A stretch of DNA of 64,000 bases, from the NCBI GenBank assembly GCA_035555975.1, contig DATMFV010000008.1, positions 1 through 64,000 of the forward strand, given 5' to 3'. Source of the DNA: DATMFV01 sp035555975 (GTDB lineage: Bacteria; Verrucomicrobiota; Verrucomicrobiia; Chthoniobacterales; Chthoniobacteraceae). The translations under genes and the position numbers were made by a program. Below are positions 7,004 through 15,230 of this stretch, piece after piece. The notes below the pieces were generated by a model. It was not told the DNA's origin. It saw only the letters and a program-made list of their open reading frames with translations, and made no database searches. Every line of letters begins with the position of its first letter. Position 1 is the first letter of the stretch.

Positions 7004-9334
7004 TTATGGAAAGGTATTGCGCAGCGGTTTGATGTTAGCTAGTTCAGCGGCATCGCCTTTTACGGGCAGGTAGAGGAACCCGGGGGCGGTGATGCCGCCC
7101 GTGCCGAGTTCATCCACGCGACGGTTGGCGACACAGAGCACCACCAGATTGCGGCCCTCCACGACGGCGTTGGTGGCATCGACTTCAAAGGGTGTGAACG
7201 CGGAGGAGGGACTCGTCCCCACCCGTTTCCCGTTCACCCAGATCCGCGCCGTCTCGTCCACGCCGCCACACCAGAGAAACATCCGCTTTCCGGCGGACTC
7301 CCGGGGAACGGTGATCTCCTGCCGAAACCAGGCCAGCCCTTTGTAATAGCGAAGGCCGAGTTCGCTCCAGGTGGTTGAGAAGGTCGGTGTTTTTCGCCAG
7401 TTGCCACCCTTGGCCCGGGGGCTGAAGTAGCGGAGATCTTCTCCCACGCTTTGCGGGTCGAGCAACATTTCCCACTCATCGACAAGGGGAGCCACCACCC
7501 GGTTCCCGCCGCTGCTGCGCGCGTGCCCCTGCTCGACAGGCAGGCGGAAAAAGCGACGAAGAAAGGCTTCCGGGTGGTTGGAAACCAGCGGCGGGTTGCA
7601 GGCCCTCAGCCGTGCGGCGATTTCATCCATTGCTTTCAGTTCCTTTTCAGCGGCCTGCCACTCCTGCGCATCGCGGTGGGTGATCATGCTTGCAAAAGCC
7701 TCGTTGAAGCGAAAGCCTTCCGCGAAAACCTCCAGCCGCTCCCGGTAAGGCGATGCCGTTGCCACGGCTTGCGCTTGCTTCAGGTAGCCTTCCGCCTTTT
7801 GCCGTACAGGCTCCGGGTAAAAGCGGAGGAGGTCAAAGGCGCTCCCGGTATGATGGTCGGCATCGCGCAACGCTGCGTCGAGGCAGGTGAAATAGCTCTT
7901 CATCGGCCCGGCGGCAGGGCCAAAAAGGTGTTCGCAGAAGTCGTCCAGCAAGGCGTCCACGTCCGAAGCGGCATTCCACATCAGCTTTCCGGCGATCCAG
8001 AGCGACGGCCCCTGAAAGGCCCACTGCTCGGTGACCTCCGTGCGGAAGCCTTTGATCCCCTGCGATGCGTACCATTTGATTTCATCCCCCAAGCGATGCA
8101 TCTGGATGAAGAGCATCCCCGGGTCGGCCAGGTTAAACCAATAGGAGCGTTCATAGAGTTCGGGAAGCAGTCCCCTCCACTTTTCAACCAGTGCCTTGAG
8201 GTAGCCTTTCTCCGGGCAGAGGGGATTGTTGAGACCGTGAATCCGGCATAACCCGATCGGGGCCAGGGCTCCCACGATCTTCGGGTCGGGCTGGACCTTG
8301 ACGGGGGGCCGCAGGTAGTTGTGATAAATGTAGAAGGCGATCTTCTTCTCCGGGAACTCATCGTGAAGGCCCTCCAGAATCCGGTTAAAGAACCATAGGT
8401 AGCGATCCGTCACGCTGATTTCGTTGGAAAAGGGGTCCCAGTCTCCGCCGTCCAGTGCGGTGCACCCGCTGCACTGGCAGTAGCCGCTCGCGTCAGCCGG
8501 GCCCATTCCCAGCCATGGCTCTTCGGGGTGTTCGCGGAAGTACGTCCGGGCGTAATCGACGGCAAGCCGAAGCGTTTCAGGGTTGGAGAGGCAATGCTGC
8601 GGACCTTTACGCACGCCATCGACAAGGGCGTAGAGTTCCGGGTGCGTTTCCGGGGAAATGCCCCGGCCCAGCTTGAGCGTGTGAGCGCCGGGGAAATAAG
8701 GCCCGCCGGTTCTCTGATGGCGGACCCATTCATCCGACTGCCTGATCTGGGCAAAATGGCGCGCTTGAAAGGAGGGATGCTCCAGCCGCTCCCCGACCGG
8801 CACGGCCAGCCGTTCCGCCTTTGGAATCACCGTGCCGAGATGGCCGGGAAAGTACCAGCGGACGCCAAATCCCTCCAGCAAGGCATGGACGCCGATCTCG
8901 GTCCCCCGTGGCGTTCCCCCGGCGATCGCGAGAGCTTCCGGGCTGGCGCTGATCAGGAACCCCGCTTTTTCGGCAACGGCCTTCTTGAGATCGGCCGACG
9001 GTATTTTCGAAAGGGCCATTTCGCCCAGATAGATGGGCGCTTTGCCTTGATAAAGCTTCTGCTCCTCCTCCCGGCTCAGGACGAGCGAAGGATCGCGCCT
9101 CACGAGGTCGAGCCTGACGCCACTCATCTGCTCCACCAGTGAAATCAACTCTTCTGCGGTCTCGAGGAGGCGTGTCTCCCCACGGGGCGAAAACTTCTCC
9201 ACTTCTTCCCGGTTGGAGATCACCACGACAGCTTTGGCTTCATGGTTTCGCACCAGGGTGAACTCCTGGGCTGCGAGCATCCCCGGCAAGGCAAGCCCGA
9301 TTGCGGATAGTGCGGCCATCCATCTTGGTTTCAT
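7004..9334 (-). CDS. Secreted DUF4838 protein with C-terminal beta-sandwich
   Basis: The 776-residue protein has a signal peptide cleaved near residue 22 (GMLAAQEF). The DUF4838 core follows the alpha-glucuronidase-like plan: an N-terminal alpha/beta domain (IAGGTPRGTEIGVHALLEGF, about 138-157), a barrel-like middle with the cysteine cluster YCQCSGC typical of this family, then NEISVTDRYLWFFNRI. The last 150 or so residues (FRQEITVPRESAGKRMFLWCG, cut here to its key F-R-Q and W-C-G, then WVNGKRVG) resemble the galactose-binding beta-sandwich of GH2 enzymes. DUF4838 proteins occur widely in polysaccharide loci, but their activity is mostly unproven. It probably acts on a uronic-acid-containing or related glycan outside the cytoplasm. 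Confidence 0.85.
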   Translation of the reverse strand: MKPRWMAALSAIGLALPGMLAAQEFTLVRNHEAKAVVVISNREEVEKFSPRGETRLLETAEELISLVEQMSGVRLDLVRRDPSLVLSREEEQKLYQGKAPIYLGEMALSKIPSADLKKAVAEKAGFLISASPEALAIAGGTPRGTEIGVHALLEGFGVRWYFPGHLGTVIPKAERLAVPVGERLEHPSFQARHFAQIRQSDEWVRHQRTGGPYFPGAHTLKLGRGISPETHPELYALVDGVRKGPQHCLSNPETLRLAVDYARTYFREHPEEPWLGMGPADASGYCQCSGCTALDGGDWDPFSNEISVTDRYLWFFNRILEGLHDEFPEKKIAFYIYHNYLRPPVKVQPDPKIVGALAPIGLCRIHGLNNPLCPEKGYLKALVEKWRGLLPELYERSYWFNLADPGMLFIQMHRLGDEIKWYASQGIKGFRTEVTEQWAFQGPSLWIAGKLMWNAASDVDALLDDFCEHLFGPAAGPMKSYFTCLDAALRDADHHTGSAFDLLRFYPEPVRQKAEGYLKQAQAVATASPYRERLEVFAEGFRFNEAFASMITHRDAQEWQAAEKELKAMDEIAARLRACNPPLVSNHPEAFLRRFFRLPVEQGHARSSGGNRVVAPLVDEWEMLLDPQSVGEDLRYFSPRAKGGNWRKTPTFSTTWSELGLRYYKGLAWFRQEITVPRESAGKRMFLWCGGVDETARIWVNGKRVGTSPSSAFTPFEVDATNAVVEGRNLVVLCVANRRVDELGTGGITAPGFLYLPVKGDAAELANIKPLRNTFP

Positions 9335-9370
9335 AAGGAAAATGCCTGGAAAAAAAGTGCTTAGGTGGGT

Positions 9371-9985
9371 TCAGCGCGCCCAGCGGTCGGCGTACCCGTC
9401 GAATGAGGAGCCCAGTTCCGCGTGCCCATCGACAAAGATCACGTTGAAGTGCTCCCAATGGCGAAGATGCGGCAGCGCCTGTCCGGCGTTGTTGGAGGTG
9501 CGCCCGCCTCCATCAAAAAGAAGGATGGCGCGGGGGTTTGTCGTGGTTCGTTTGTTTTTGGAAGAGGTGGCGGAGAGGACCAGGCCATTGGCGTTGTAAT
9601 CCGTCTTCCACGTGCGGCTGTCCCGCTGGAACGGCACCTGTCCGTTGAGGCGCGTGGCCGGGCAGTAGGGAAGGCCTTCTTTCTTGGCGGGATTGGAATA
9701 AATTTCCCCGGAATACCGGCGTAGTTCCAGCACCCAGGTGGTCGATTTTCCACCGTTCGCGGCGGCCGAGATGTAGCCGGGAGGAAAACTATCGTTATTC
9801 TCCGTGGCGTAGGCATTGAGAAAAAGATGCAGCAAACGCAGGTTTGACAGACAACCCGCCTGCTGTGTCCGCTCGTGGATCCGCCCACCGGCCTGAACCG
9901 CGAGGATCGCCAGGATCGCCACCGTCGCGATGGCGACCAGCATCTCGACGATGGTGAAACCGTGAGGAGGGTGAAGTGATTTCAT
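9371..9985 (-). CDS. Pseudopilin-like protein (prepilin-type N-terminus, DGH motif)
   Basis: The 204-residue protein begins MKSLHPPHGFTIVEMLVAIA: a short basic leader, then G|FTxxE followed by a hydrophobic helix. This is the prepilin peptidase recognition site with Glu at mature position 5. The C-terminal part ends in FVDGHAELGS, the conserved block of the single-gene pseudopilins abundant in Planctomycetes, Lentisphaerae and Verrucomicrobia. It lies 23 bases after the upstream DUF4838 gene and before the next one in the same operon. No type II secretion or pilus assembly genes are near, so the assembly machinery, if any, is shared. The role in glycan use is inferred from context. Confidence 0.88.
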   Translation of the reverse strand: MKSLHPPHGFTIVEMLVAIATVAILAILAVQAGGRIHERTQQAGCLSNLRLLHLFLNAYATENNDSFPPGYISAAANGGKSTTWVLELRRYSGEIYSNPAKKEGLPYCPATRLNGQVPFQRDSRTWKTDYNANGLVLSATSSKNKRTTTNPRAILLFDGGGRTSNNAGQALPHLRHWEHFNVIFVDGHAELGSSFDGYADRWAR

Positions 9986-10008
9986 AGTGGGATGCCGTAC
10001 TCTGCTTT

Positions 10009-12519
10009 TTATTGAATGGAACCCGGCAGGGCGTCCCGGGGGACCAGCCCCTCCTCGGCCCGGCGTGCCAGGAAGGCGGGCACATTCATCAGACGTTTTT
10101 CGCCCGCCACTCCTTTCATTTGCCACCAGGCACCATCCAGCCCATCGGGCACGGAAATCGAGAAGTACTCCGGTGCCTTCTGGCGCTCGAAGCTGTGCAG
10201 GACGCGCCCGTCGGGACTGAAGATTCTCCCCGAACGATTGGCGCTGTAACCCGAGACCTCTTTCGTACCGCCGGGGACGTAGAAGAAAAAATCCTGTCGC
10301 ACCAGCTTGGCTGTCGTGAGCGTCTCCTGCGGCATGGCTACCCGCTGTCCCTGCGGCCAACTGATTTCCGTATTCCCGGGAGCGGTGATCTCCACGCGAT
10401 AAAGGCCGGGTTCCGTACAGGAGAGGCGAACGGTATGCTGCCGCCGATCCGCCGGAGCCTCGGCCGAAGCCAGGGGGCTTGTTTCTTCATCCTCGTCGGG
10501 AGGGTATAATGCCACCCGGGCCGGGCCGCGGTTGCCGTTTTTGGAGATAACCTTTACATCGAAGCGGGCCTCCGCCCCGCCCTGGTCCATGTAGAGGTAG
10601 AAGCGGTTGCTCCCGACGAGAACCACTGGCGCGGGCGCTTCCGCGTCGGTCATGGCCCCGGTCCTCCGGGCAGCCGGAAACGGGCGCAACGGGCCTTCGA
10701 AGCTTCGGGGCGTAAAGTCCAGCAGCCGGTTGTCGGCAATGCCCCGGGCGACGTACTCTTTCAACTCCTCTTCGGTGATCGGTTCGTCGTTTTGCTTGAG
10801 AGGGTGTTCCCCGGCCGGAGCCGTGGCGGCGATGGGATCAATGGCATCGTTCGGTTTGCGGAACTCGCGCAAAATCCATCGCCCGGAAAGCATGTGGCTT
10901 CGGCGGGCCCGGTAGGAGAAATTCCCCAGTTCGGCCAGAATCGACCGGCGCTCCCTGCGGGGCTTCCCCTTGACGTTGAACGCCAGTTCCAGATAGCGCG
11001 TGTAGAGTACGAAATCGCCGATCCGCTGGCGCTCTTCCAGGCGGTCCGTATGGGAGAGGGCCGCCTCCAGGTGCCGGTACATCCGCCCGACAAGATCCTC
11101 CGAAAGCGGAGCGCGCGCCTGGGCCAGCAGGCATTCATCGAAATAGCGCCGCATCGGCTCGGCAGCCTTGCCAAAGGAGCGCCCGAAGAAGTCGGCCAGC
11201 AAGGCTTCCCGATCCTGCGCCGCCTCCACATCCCACAACAGGCGCGAGACAAGGTAGAGCCCGAGCCCGTTGGCCGCCCAGGACGGTGTCGACTCGGCCC
11301 GCCAGAACCGTGCCCCTTGCGCATGATAGTGCGGGATGGTGCGAAAAAGATAGTCAAGGTCGTTCGCCCTCGATTGTCCCGGGTAATCCTTGGCCCAGAG
11401 CCAGACACTCATGTAGTCCCGAATCCCCACGGTCGCGCCTTTGGCCTGCCAGGCATCGAGGAGCTGGTCCACGGTGAAGCCGCCCTTGATAAACGAAGTG
11501 GCTACCGACACGATCACCCGTGGGTCGACCGCCACCGTGGGAGCGGGTGAATGCTCGTTGTAGGCGTAGATGCCGACTTTGCCATGGGGATAGGCTTCAC
11601 CGATTCCCCTGGCGACCTCGTTCGCCAGCGTGACGGCCTGGTTGGAGGGACTGCCGAGCGGTGAATCGGCCCTCCAGCCACCGTGGTCGCTCGGGTCCAT
11701 CGAAACCGAATCAGGCGAATGCCGGAGTTGCTCCAGAGCGTCGCCGATCACCAGCGGGATCACGCCGGGATAGGTTGGATCGAGCTTGTTCTCCGGGGTT
11801 ACCGCCTGCGGGTGTTCTTTGAAAAACGCCGCATGACGCCGGATGATGGCGTCATAGGCATGCCCCGTCTTCAACCGGAATCCCGAGGCCATCCGGTTGC
11901 GCACTTTCCATTGAGCGATGGACTCGCGGTTTTCCTGCCACTCCAGCATGGTCACCTCGCGGAAATAGTAGTCCGGGCGCTCATAGCGATCGACCTGTAC
12001 GGAAAGCTCCTGCTGCCGGGGCCAGATTTCCCAGTGAGGGCCGGGGAAGAACTGCCGGAAGCCCAGGGAATGCAGAAACCCCCATAACGCGTGGGAAAGC
12101 CCGGTAGCGCTTCGCCCGACCAGAGAGAGCCCATGCGGACCCGAGCGAAGCAGATAGTCGTCCCGCGTGTATCGTTCGTCCATCCCTTCCTCTGCCTGCG
12201 GGATGAGCCCGGGCCATTCCCCGGCGGTTCCCATCACGATGCCCTTCACCGCTTCTCCGCTCGTGACGATGCGGAACTCGGCGCCTGTGATCTTGCGCAA
12301 TCCTTCGGCCAGTTCGGCTGCCAGTTGGCGCGTCTCTTCAGAAGGTGTCGCCGGGATCACGATGGGAAGCATCGCTTCGCCGTGGCGCGCGAGGGCGACC
12401 ACCCCGGCCTTCGATGAAGCGTCAACAACGCTCCCCATCCCTGCCATGGGAGCAAGGCAGGCCAGGGCAGCGCCGATCGAGGCTTTCAATAAAAGGGAGA
12501 ATAACCGGGCTTTCATCAT
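10009..12519 (-). CDS. Secreted DUF4838 protein, first gene of the locus A operon
   Basis: About 836 residues from the paired ATGs at 12519/12516, which begin a signal peptide (MMKARLFSLLLKASIGAAL, cleaved near 30). Family hallmarks include the paired arrangement GRSATGLSHALWGFLHSLGF (about 150-169) and FRQFFPGPHWEIWPRQ, then YNEHSP. Unlike the downstream paralogue it lacks the C-x-C-x-x-C cluster, having PSDHGGW at the corresponding place, and its C-terminus has a different beta domain. The 5' end faces the divergent regulator gene across 146 bases. The protein is probably periplasmic or extracellular and handles the locus A substrate. Whether it is a catalyst or a binding protein is not decided by the sequence. 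Confidence 0.83.
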   Translation of the reverse strand: MMKARLFSLLLKASIGAALACLAPMAGMGSVVDASSKAGVVALARHGEAMLPIVIPATPSEETRQLAAELAEGLRKITGAEFRIVTSGEAVKGIVMGTAGEWPGLIPQAEEGMDERYTRDDYLLRSGPHGLSLVGRSATGLSHALWGFLHSLGFRQFFPGPHWEIWPRQQELSVQVDRYERPDYYFREVTMLEWQENRESIAQWKVRNRMASGFRLKTGHAYDAIIRRHAAFFKEHPQAVTPENKLDPTYPGVIPLVIGDALEQLRHSPDSVSMDPSDHGGWRADSPLGSPSNQAVTLANEVARGIGEAYPHGKVGIYAYNEHSPAPTVAVDPRVIVSVATSFIKGGFTVDQLLDAWQAKGATVGIRDYMSVWLWAKDYPGQSRANDLDYLFRTIPHYHAQGARFWRAESTPSWAANGLGLYLVSRLLWDVEAAQDREALLADFFGRSFGKAAEPMRRYFDECLLAQARAPLSEDLVGRMYRHLEAALSHTDRLEERQRIGDFVLYTRYLELAFNVKGKPRRERRSILAELGNFSYRARRSHMLSGRWILREFRKPNDAIDPIAATAPAGEHPLKQNDEPITEEELKEYVARGIADNRLLDFTPRSFEGPLRPFPAARRTGAMTDAEAPAPVVLVGSNRFYLYMDQGGAEARFDVKVISKNGNRGPARVALYPPDEDEETSPLASAEAPADRRQHTVRLSCTEPGLYRVEITAPGNTEISWPQGQRVAMPQETLTTAKLVRQDFFFYVPGGTKEVSGYSANRSGRIFSPDGRVLHSFERQKAPEYFSISVPDGLDGAWWQMKGVAGEKRLMNVPAFLARRAEEGLVPRDALPGSIQ

Positions 12520-12645
12520 CCAGGGGAGGCAACGAAAAAGAGAGAAGAGTTTTGCCGCCGGGCAACACTCGAAACCTTGATTGGTACAAAATCCAACAAA
12601 AAATAAAGGTGCTTTCAAGAAAATTTATTCGACTTTCTGCAAAAA

Positions 12646-12658
12646 GGTATGCCATACC
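12646..12658. promoter_or_regulatory. Perfect 13-bp palindrome, probable operator of the locus A regulator
   Basis: GGTATGCCATACC is an exact palindrome around a central base, placed 8 bp before the ATG of the GntR-LacI regulator and inside the intergenic region that it shares with the leftward operon. A site overlapping the ribosome-binding region fits autorepression. A looser repeat, TTGG-N8-CCAA, lies at 12581-12596 nearer the leftward gene. Binding by this regulator is inferred from position. Confidence 0.55.
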
Positions 12659-12665
12659 ATTATTC

Positions 12666-13775
12666 ATGAACCCGATTTATGTTCAAATCGCCGAGCAGCT
12701 CGAAGCCCAGCGGCTGACGCTGTCGGTGCCTCTTGCGCTGGCCGATGAACGCACGCTGGCCCAACAGTTCTCCGTCTCTCGCGAGACCATCCGAAGCGCT
12801 CTCCGCCATCTTGAGGAACGAGGCGCGGTGACGCGCAAGCGCCGGATCGGCACGTTCCTTCAACCGCGACGCATGCAGGTCGATCGCCTTCAGGGGAAGA
12901 GCATCGCCGTCGTGCCGCCATGGTGGGCCAAGCCGGGATCGTGGTACGCCTCCATGATTTTCGAAGGGGTGACCCGATGGGCCAGTGAGAACGACTGCAA
13001 ATTTGTGCTTCTCCACGTCGGGCCGCGTCCCGCCCATGAGCACGACTGGGTGGAACGCGCCAGGCGCATGGATCTTTCCGGGGTTCTCTGGATTCAACCG
13101 CAGGAAAAGCAGCTTTCCCTCTTAAAGAAAGTCTCGCGCTTCCTTCCCACCGTGGCGCTGGGCCGCACGCTTTTGAGCGAGGGGCTTCACAACGTGATCC
13201 CCGACTATGGCCAGGCCGCAGAGTTGATCGACACGCACCTTGCCGGGCACCACTGCACCACGTATGCCGTGGTCGAGAAGAACGTTTTCGATCCCTATAC
13301 GAGCCAGTGGATCAAAAGTATTGCCGATGCCCAGGCGAAGCGTGGCATGGATTTCGACCCCTCCTACCATTATTTCGACTTCCAGTGTTTCCAGAGCGAC
13401 CAGAGCCTGCGCCTCGCCGAACTGCTGCTCGATTTCTATCTTCCGGCGCGTTCCGAAATCCAGGGGCTGGTCTTCCCCTCCTCCGGCGTCCTGAGCATCC
13501 TGGCGGCAGATCCCCGCTTCCGCGAGCGGATGCTCGACGGCCTCTCTGTAGTCACCACCAACTACGGGCCGTATCCGATGGAGACGCTTCTGCCCGGCCA
13601 CACCATCACCCACGTCGCCTGTGACTGGATCAGCATTGCCAGCCGGGCCATGGATATTCTCGCCCAGGTGGCCGAGGGCCACCAGGTCCCTGAAGTCACC
13701 CGCGAACCGGTGGAACTCGTAGCGGGCGACACCGTTCACCTCGCCGCCGGTCGCGGCACCCTGCCCGCCGCCTGA
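12666..13775 (+). CDS. GntR-LacI hybrid (AraR-like) transcriptional regulator
   Basis: The 369-residue protein has a GntR-type winged helix at about 1-67 (MNPIYVQIAEQLEAQ, then TLAQQFSVSRETIRSALRHL, ERGAVTRKRRIGTFL). It is followed by a LacI/periplasmic-binding-protein-like effector domain with the characteristic GVTRWASENDCKFVLLHV and the late THVACDW segment. This architecture is that of AraR-type sugar-responsive repressors. The ATG at 12666 was chosen because the HTH begins there. It is divergent from the locus A operon and is followed after 13 bases by the six-hairpin glycosidase gene. It probably senses a sugar released by the locus and controls both directions through the palindrome just upstream. 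Confidence 0.88.
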   Translation: MNPIYVQIAEQLEAQRLTLSVPLALADERTLAQQFSVSRETIRSALRHLEERGAVTRKRRIGTFLQPRRMQVDRLQGKSIAVVPPWWAKPGSWYASMIFEGVTRWASENDCKFVLLHVGPRPAHEHDWVERARRMDLSGVLWIQPQEKQLSLLKKVSRFLPTVALGRTLLSEGLHNVIPDYGQAAELIDTHLAGHHCTTYAVVEKNVFDPYTSQWIKSIADAQAKRGMDFDPSYHYFDFQCFQSDQSLRLAELLLDFYLPARSEIQGLVFPSSGVLSILAADPRFRERMLDGLSVVTTNYGPYPMETLLPGHTITHVACDWISIASRAMDILAQVAEGHQVPEVTREPVELVAGDTVHLAAGRGTLPAA

Positions 13776-13788
13776 CCCCTCTTTTGCC

Positions 13789-15075
13789 ATGACCATCCCA
13801 TCCAATACCCTTTCCCTTCCCCGGCATGAATCCGCCGGGGCCGACTTTACGGCGAAGCTGCGCCAGAGCATCGTGCTGGCGTGTCGCTGGATCACCGATG
13901 TCGCGCAGGTCAAAACGCCCCGCCTGAGCCATGGCGAACGCGACCCCGGCTACGCCTACGACGACTGGCGGGGCGCCATCCGGAGCCAATACCGGGCCGA
14001 TCTCCGCGAGTGGGGATTTTTCTGCCCCTACTGGCACTCTTCCCAGGCGGCCAAGGCGTTGCTGATGGCTCACGCCGCAATGGAAGAGCCCGCCTTCCGG
14101 CAAGGCGCGGAGGGCATCGGCTCTTTCCTTCTTCGCCAGAGGATTACCGACCCCGATGACCCCGACTTCGGCCTCCCGCTCGCTTTTGAGGATCTGCCGC
14201 AAACCGTGAATGTCAGTGCGATCCTCGAAGGGACCGAGGGGCTTTTCATGCTCTCGGATGTCACCCGCCATCGCGATTATGAGCGCGCGGCCATTGACTC
14301 CCTGCAATGGGTGGCCGATCACTCCTATGAAGCGGGTAAAGGCGTTTTTCGCGACTGCTATACCCCGGCGATACGCCGTTTTGTCGCCTTGAACGACTCT
14401 ATGAAGGATTGCACGATCGTCGAGCGCTCCCGCCCGCTTCTGGATGACGCCGTTTACCTCAAGGCGTATCATCGAACCGGCAACGAGCGCTTCCTCTCGA
14501 TCTTCCTCGAAACCGCGGAGCACCTGTTGCAGACCGAGCGACCACCCGGCAACTGGATCACCTACGGCCCCTGCAACGAGTACGAAGGCACCCTGCACCC
14601 CCGCCATGCCTACTGGTGGGGCAGCCCGATGATCGACGCCTGGAAAGAGACCGGCGAAGAGCGCTTCCTCGCCGCGGCCATCCGGGCCGCCGAATGGTAT
14701 GCCCAGGCCCTCCGGCGGGATGGCGGTTTCTTTCGCGTGACGGACCTTGACTTCAACACCACCAGCTTCGGCCATGCGACCAGCGGGAGCGCCAGCGCGG
14801 CCATCCTCTTCCTTCGCCTTGCCATGGAGTGCGACGAATCCCGCTTCCTGCCCTTGGCGCGCAAGGCGCTGGAGTTTTGTATGAGCGTGCAGTTCACCAC
14901 CCCTTCCGACCCCAACCTCAAGGGAGCCGTTCTGGAAAAAATCACCCCGCCGGCGGGAAGCGACGCCTCGCCGTATTACCTGAGGGACCTCGGCACCATC
15001 TTCTTTGTCCAGGCCGGGGTGCTTGCGCTCAAAAGCGAGGCGATGCCGGACGAGGCGGAGGTGAAGGCCGGGTAG
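13789..15075 (+). CDS. Six-hairpin (alpha/alpha toroid) glycosidase-like protein
   Basis: The 428-residue protein lacks a signal peptide and is built of repeated helical hairpins with glycine/tryptophan-rich ends (WRGAIRSQYRADLREWGFFC, about 64-83; then HPRHAYWWGSPMIDAWKETG; YYLRDLGTIFFVQAG near the end). This is the (alpha/alpha)6 toroid of GH88/GH105-type unsaturated glycuronyl hydrolases and related families, of normal length. I cannot assign a CAZy family because the catalytic pair is not certain by eye. Its coupling to the regulator gene suggests that it is induced early and acts on imported oligosaccharides of the locus A substrate. Confidence 0.7.
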   Translation: MTIPSNTLSLPRHESAGADFTAKLRQSIVLACRWITDVAQVKTPRLSHGERDPGYAYDDWRGAIRSQYRADLREWGFFCPYWHSSQAAKALLMAHAAMEEPAFRQGAEGIGSFLLRQRITDPDDPDFGLPLAFEDLPQTVNVSAILEGTEGLFMLSDVTRHRDYERAAIDSLQWVADHSYEAGKGVFRDCYTPAIRRFVALNDSMKDCTIVERSRPLLDDAVYLKAYHRTGNERFLSIFLETAEHLLQTERPPGNWITYGPCNEYEGTLHPRHAYWWGSPMIDAWKETGEERFLAAAIRAAEWYAQALRRDGGFFRVTDLDFNTTSFGHATSGSASAAILFLRLAMECDESRFLPLARKALEFCMSVQFTTPSDPNLKGAVLEKITPPAGSDASPYYLRDLGTIFFVQAGVLALKSEAMPDEAEVKAG

Positions 15076-15152
15076 CCGTCTCAATCGCTTGCCCGAGATT
15101 TTCAACACCGATTATCATGAGCCGTGGCACCGAACTGCCGGAGAAATAAATA

Positions 15153-15224
15153 ATGATGGACTCCCCCCAAAACCTGTCCAGTTTTTCGGGGCTGAATCAA
15201 GTTCCTGATCATCGCCGCAGTTGA
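15153..15224 (+). pseudogene. Possible N-terminal transposase fragment (ISAs1-like)
   Basis: A 23-codon frame from the ATGs at 15153/15156 reads MMDSPQNLSSFSGLNQVPDHRRS then stops. The phrase F-x-x-L-x-x-V-P-D-x-R-R resembles the first residues of ISAs1/DDE_Tnp_1-associated transposases, where it is followed by a basic G-x-R-H segment absent here. The DNA also contains CCCCCAAAAC and GTTTTTCGGGG arms (15163-15190) of a kind seen at insertion-sequence ends. This lies between two convergent genes. The match is short and may be chance. The rest of the 155-base gap shows nothing else I can support. Confidence 0.3.
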
Positions 15225-15230
15225 TCACCG

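Noticed and set aside
12345..12665. An N-terminal extension of the locus A regulator
   Set aside because: It would run antisense through the DUF4838 gene start and the divergent promoter. The GntR helix-turn-helix starts precisely at the ATG at 12666.
13696..15108. A 470-codon minus-strand frame opposite the six-hairpin protein
   Set aside because: The sense strand shows toroid repeats and a start just after the regulator; the antisense product is G/R/A-rich without motifs.
15163..15190. The CCCC-AAAAC / GTTTT-CGGGG stem as a bidirectional terminator
   Set aside because: The stem is interrupted and has no T-tract on either side, so it is not a convincing intrinsic terminator; it is noted only as a possible insertion-sequence end.
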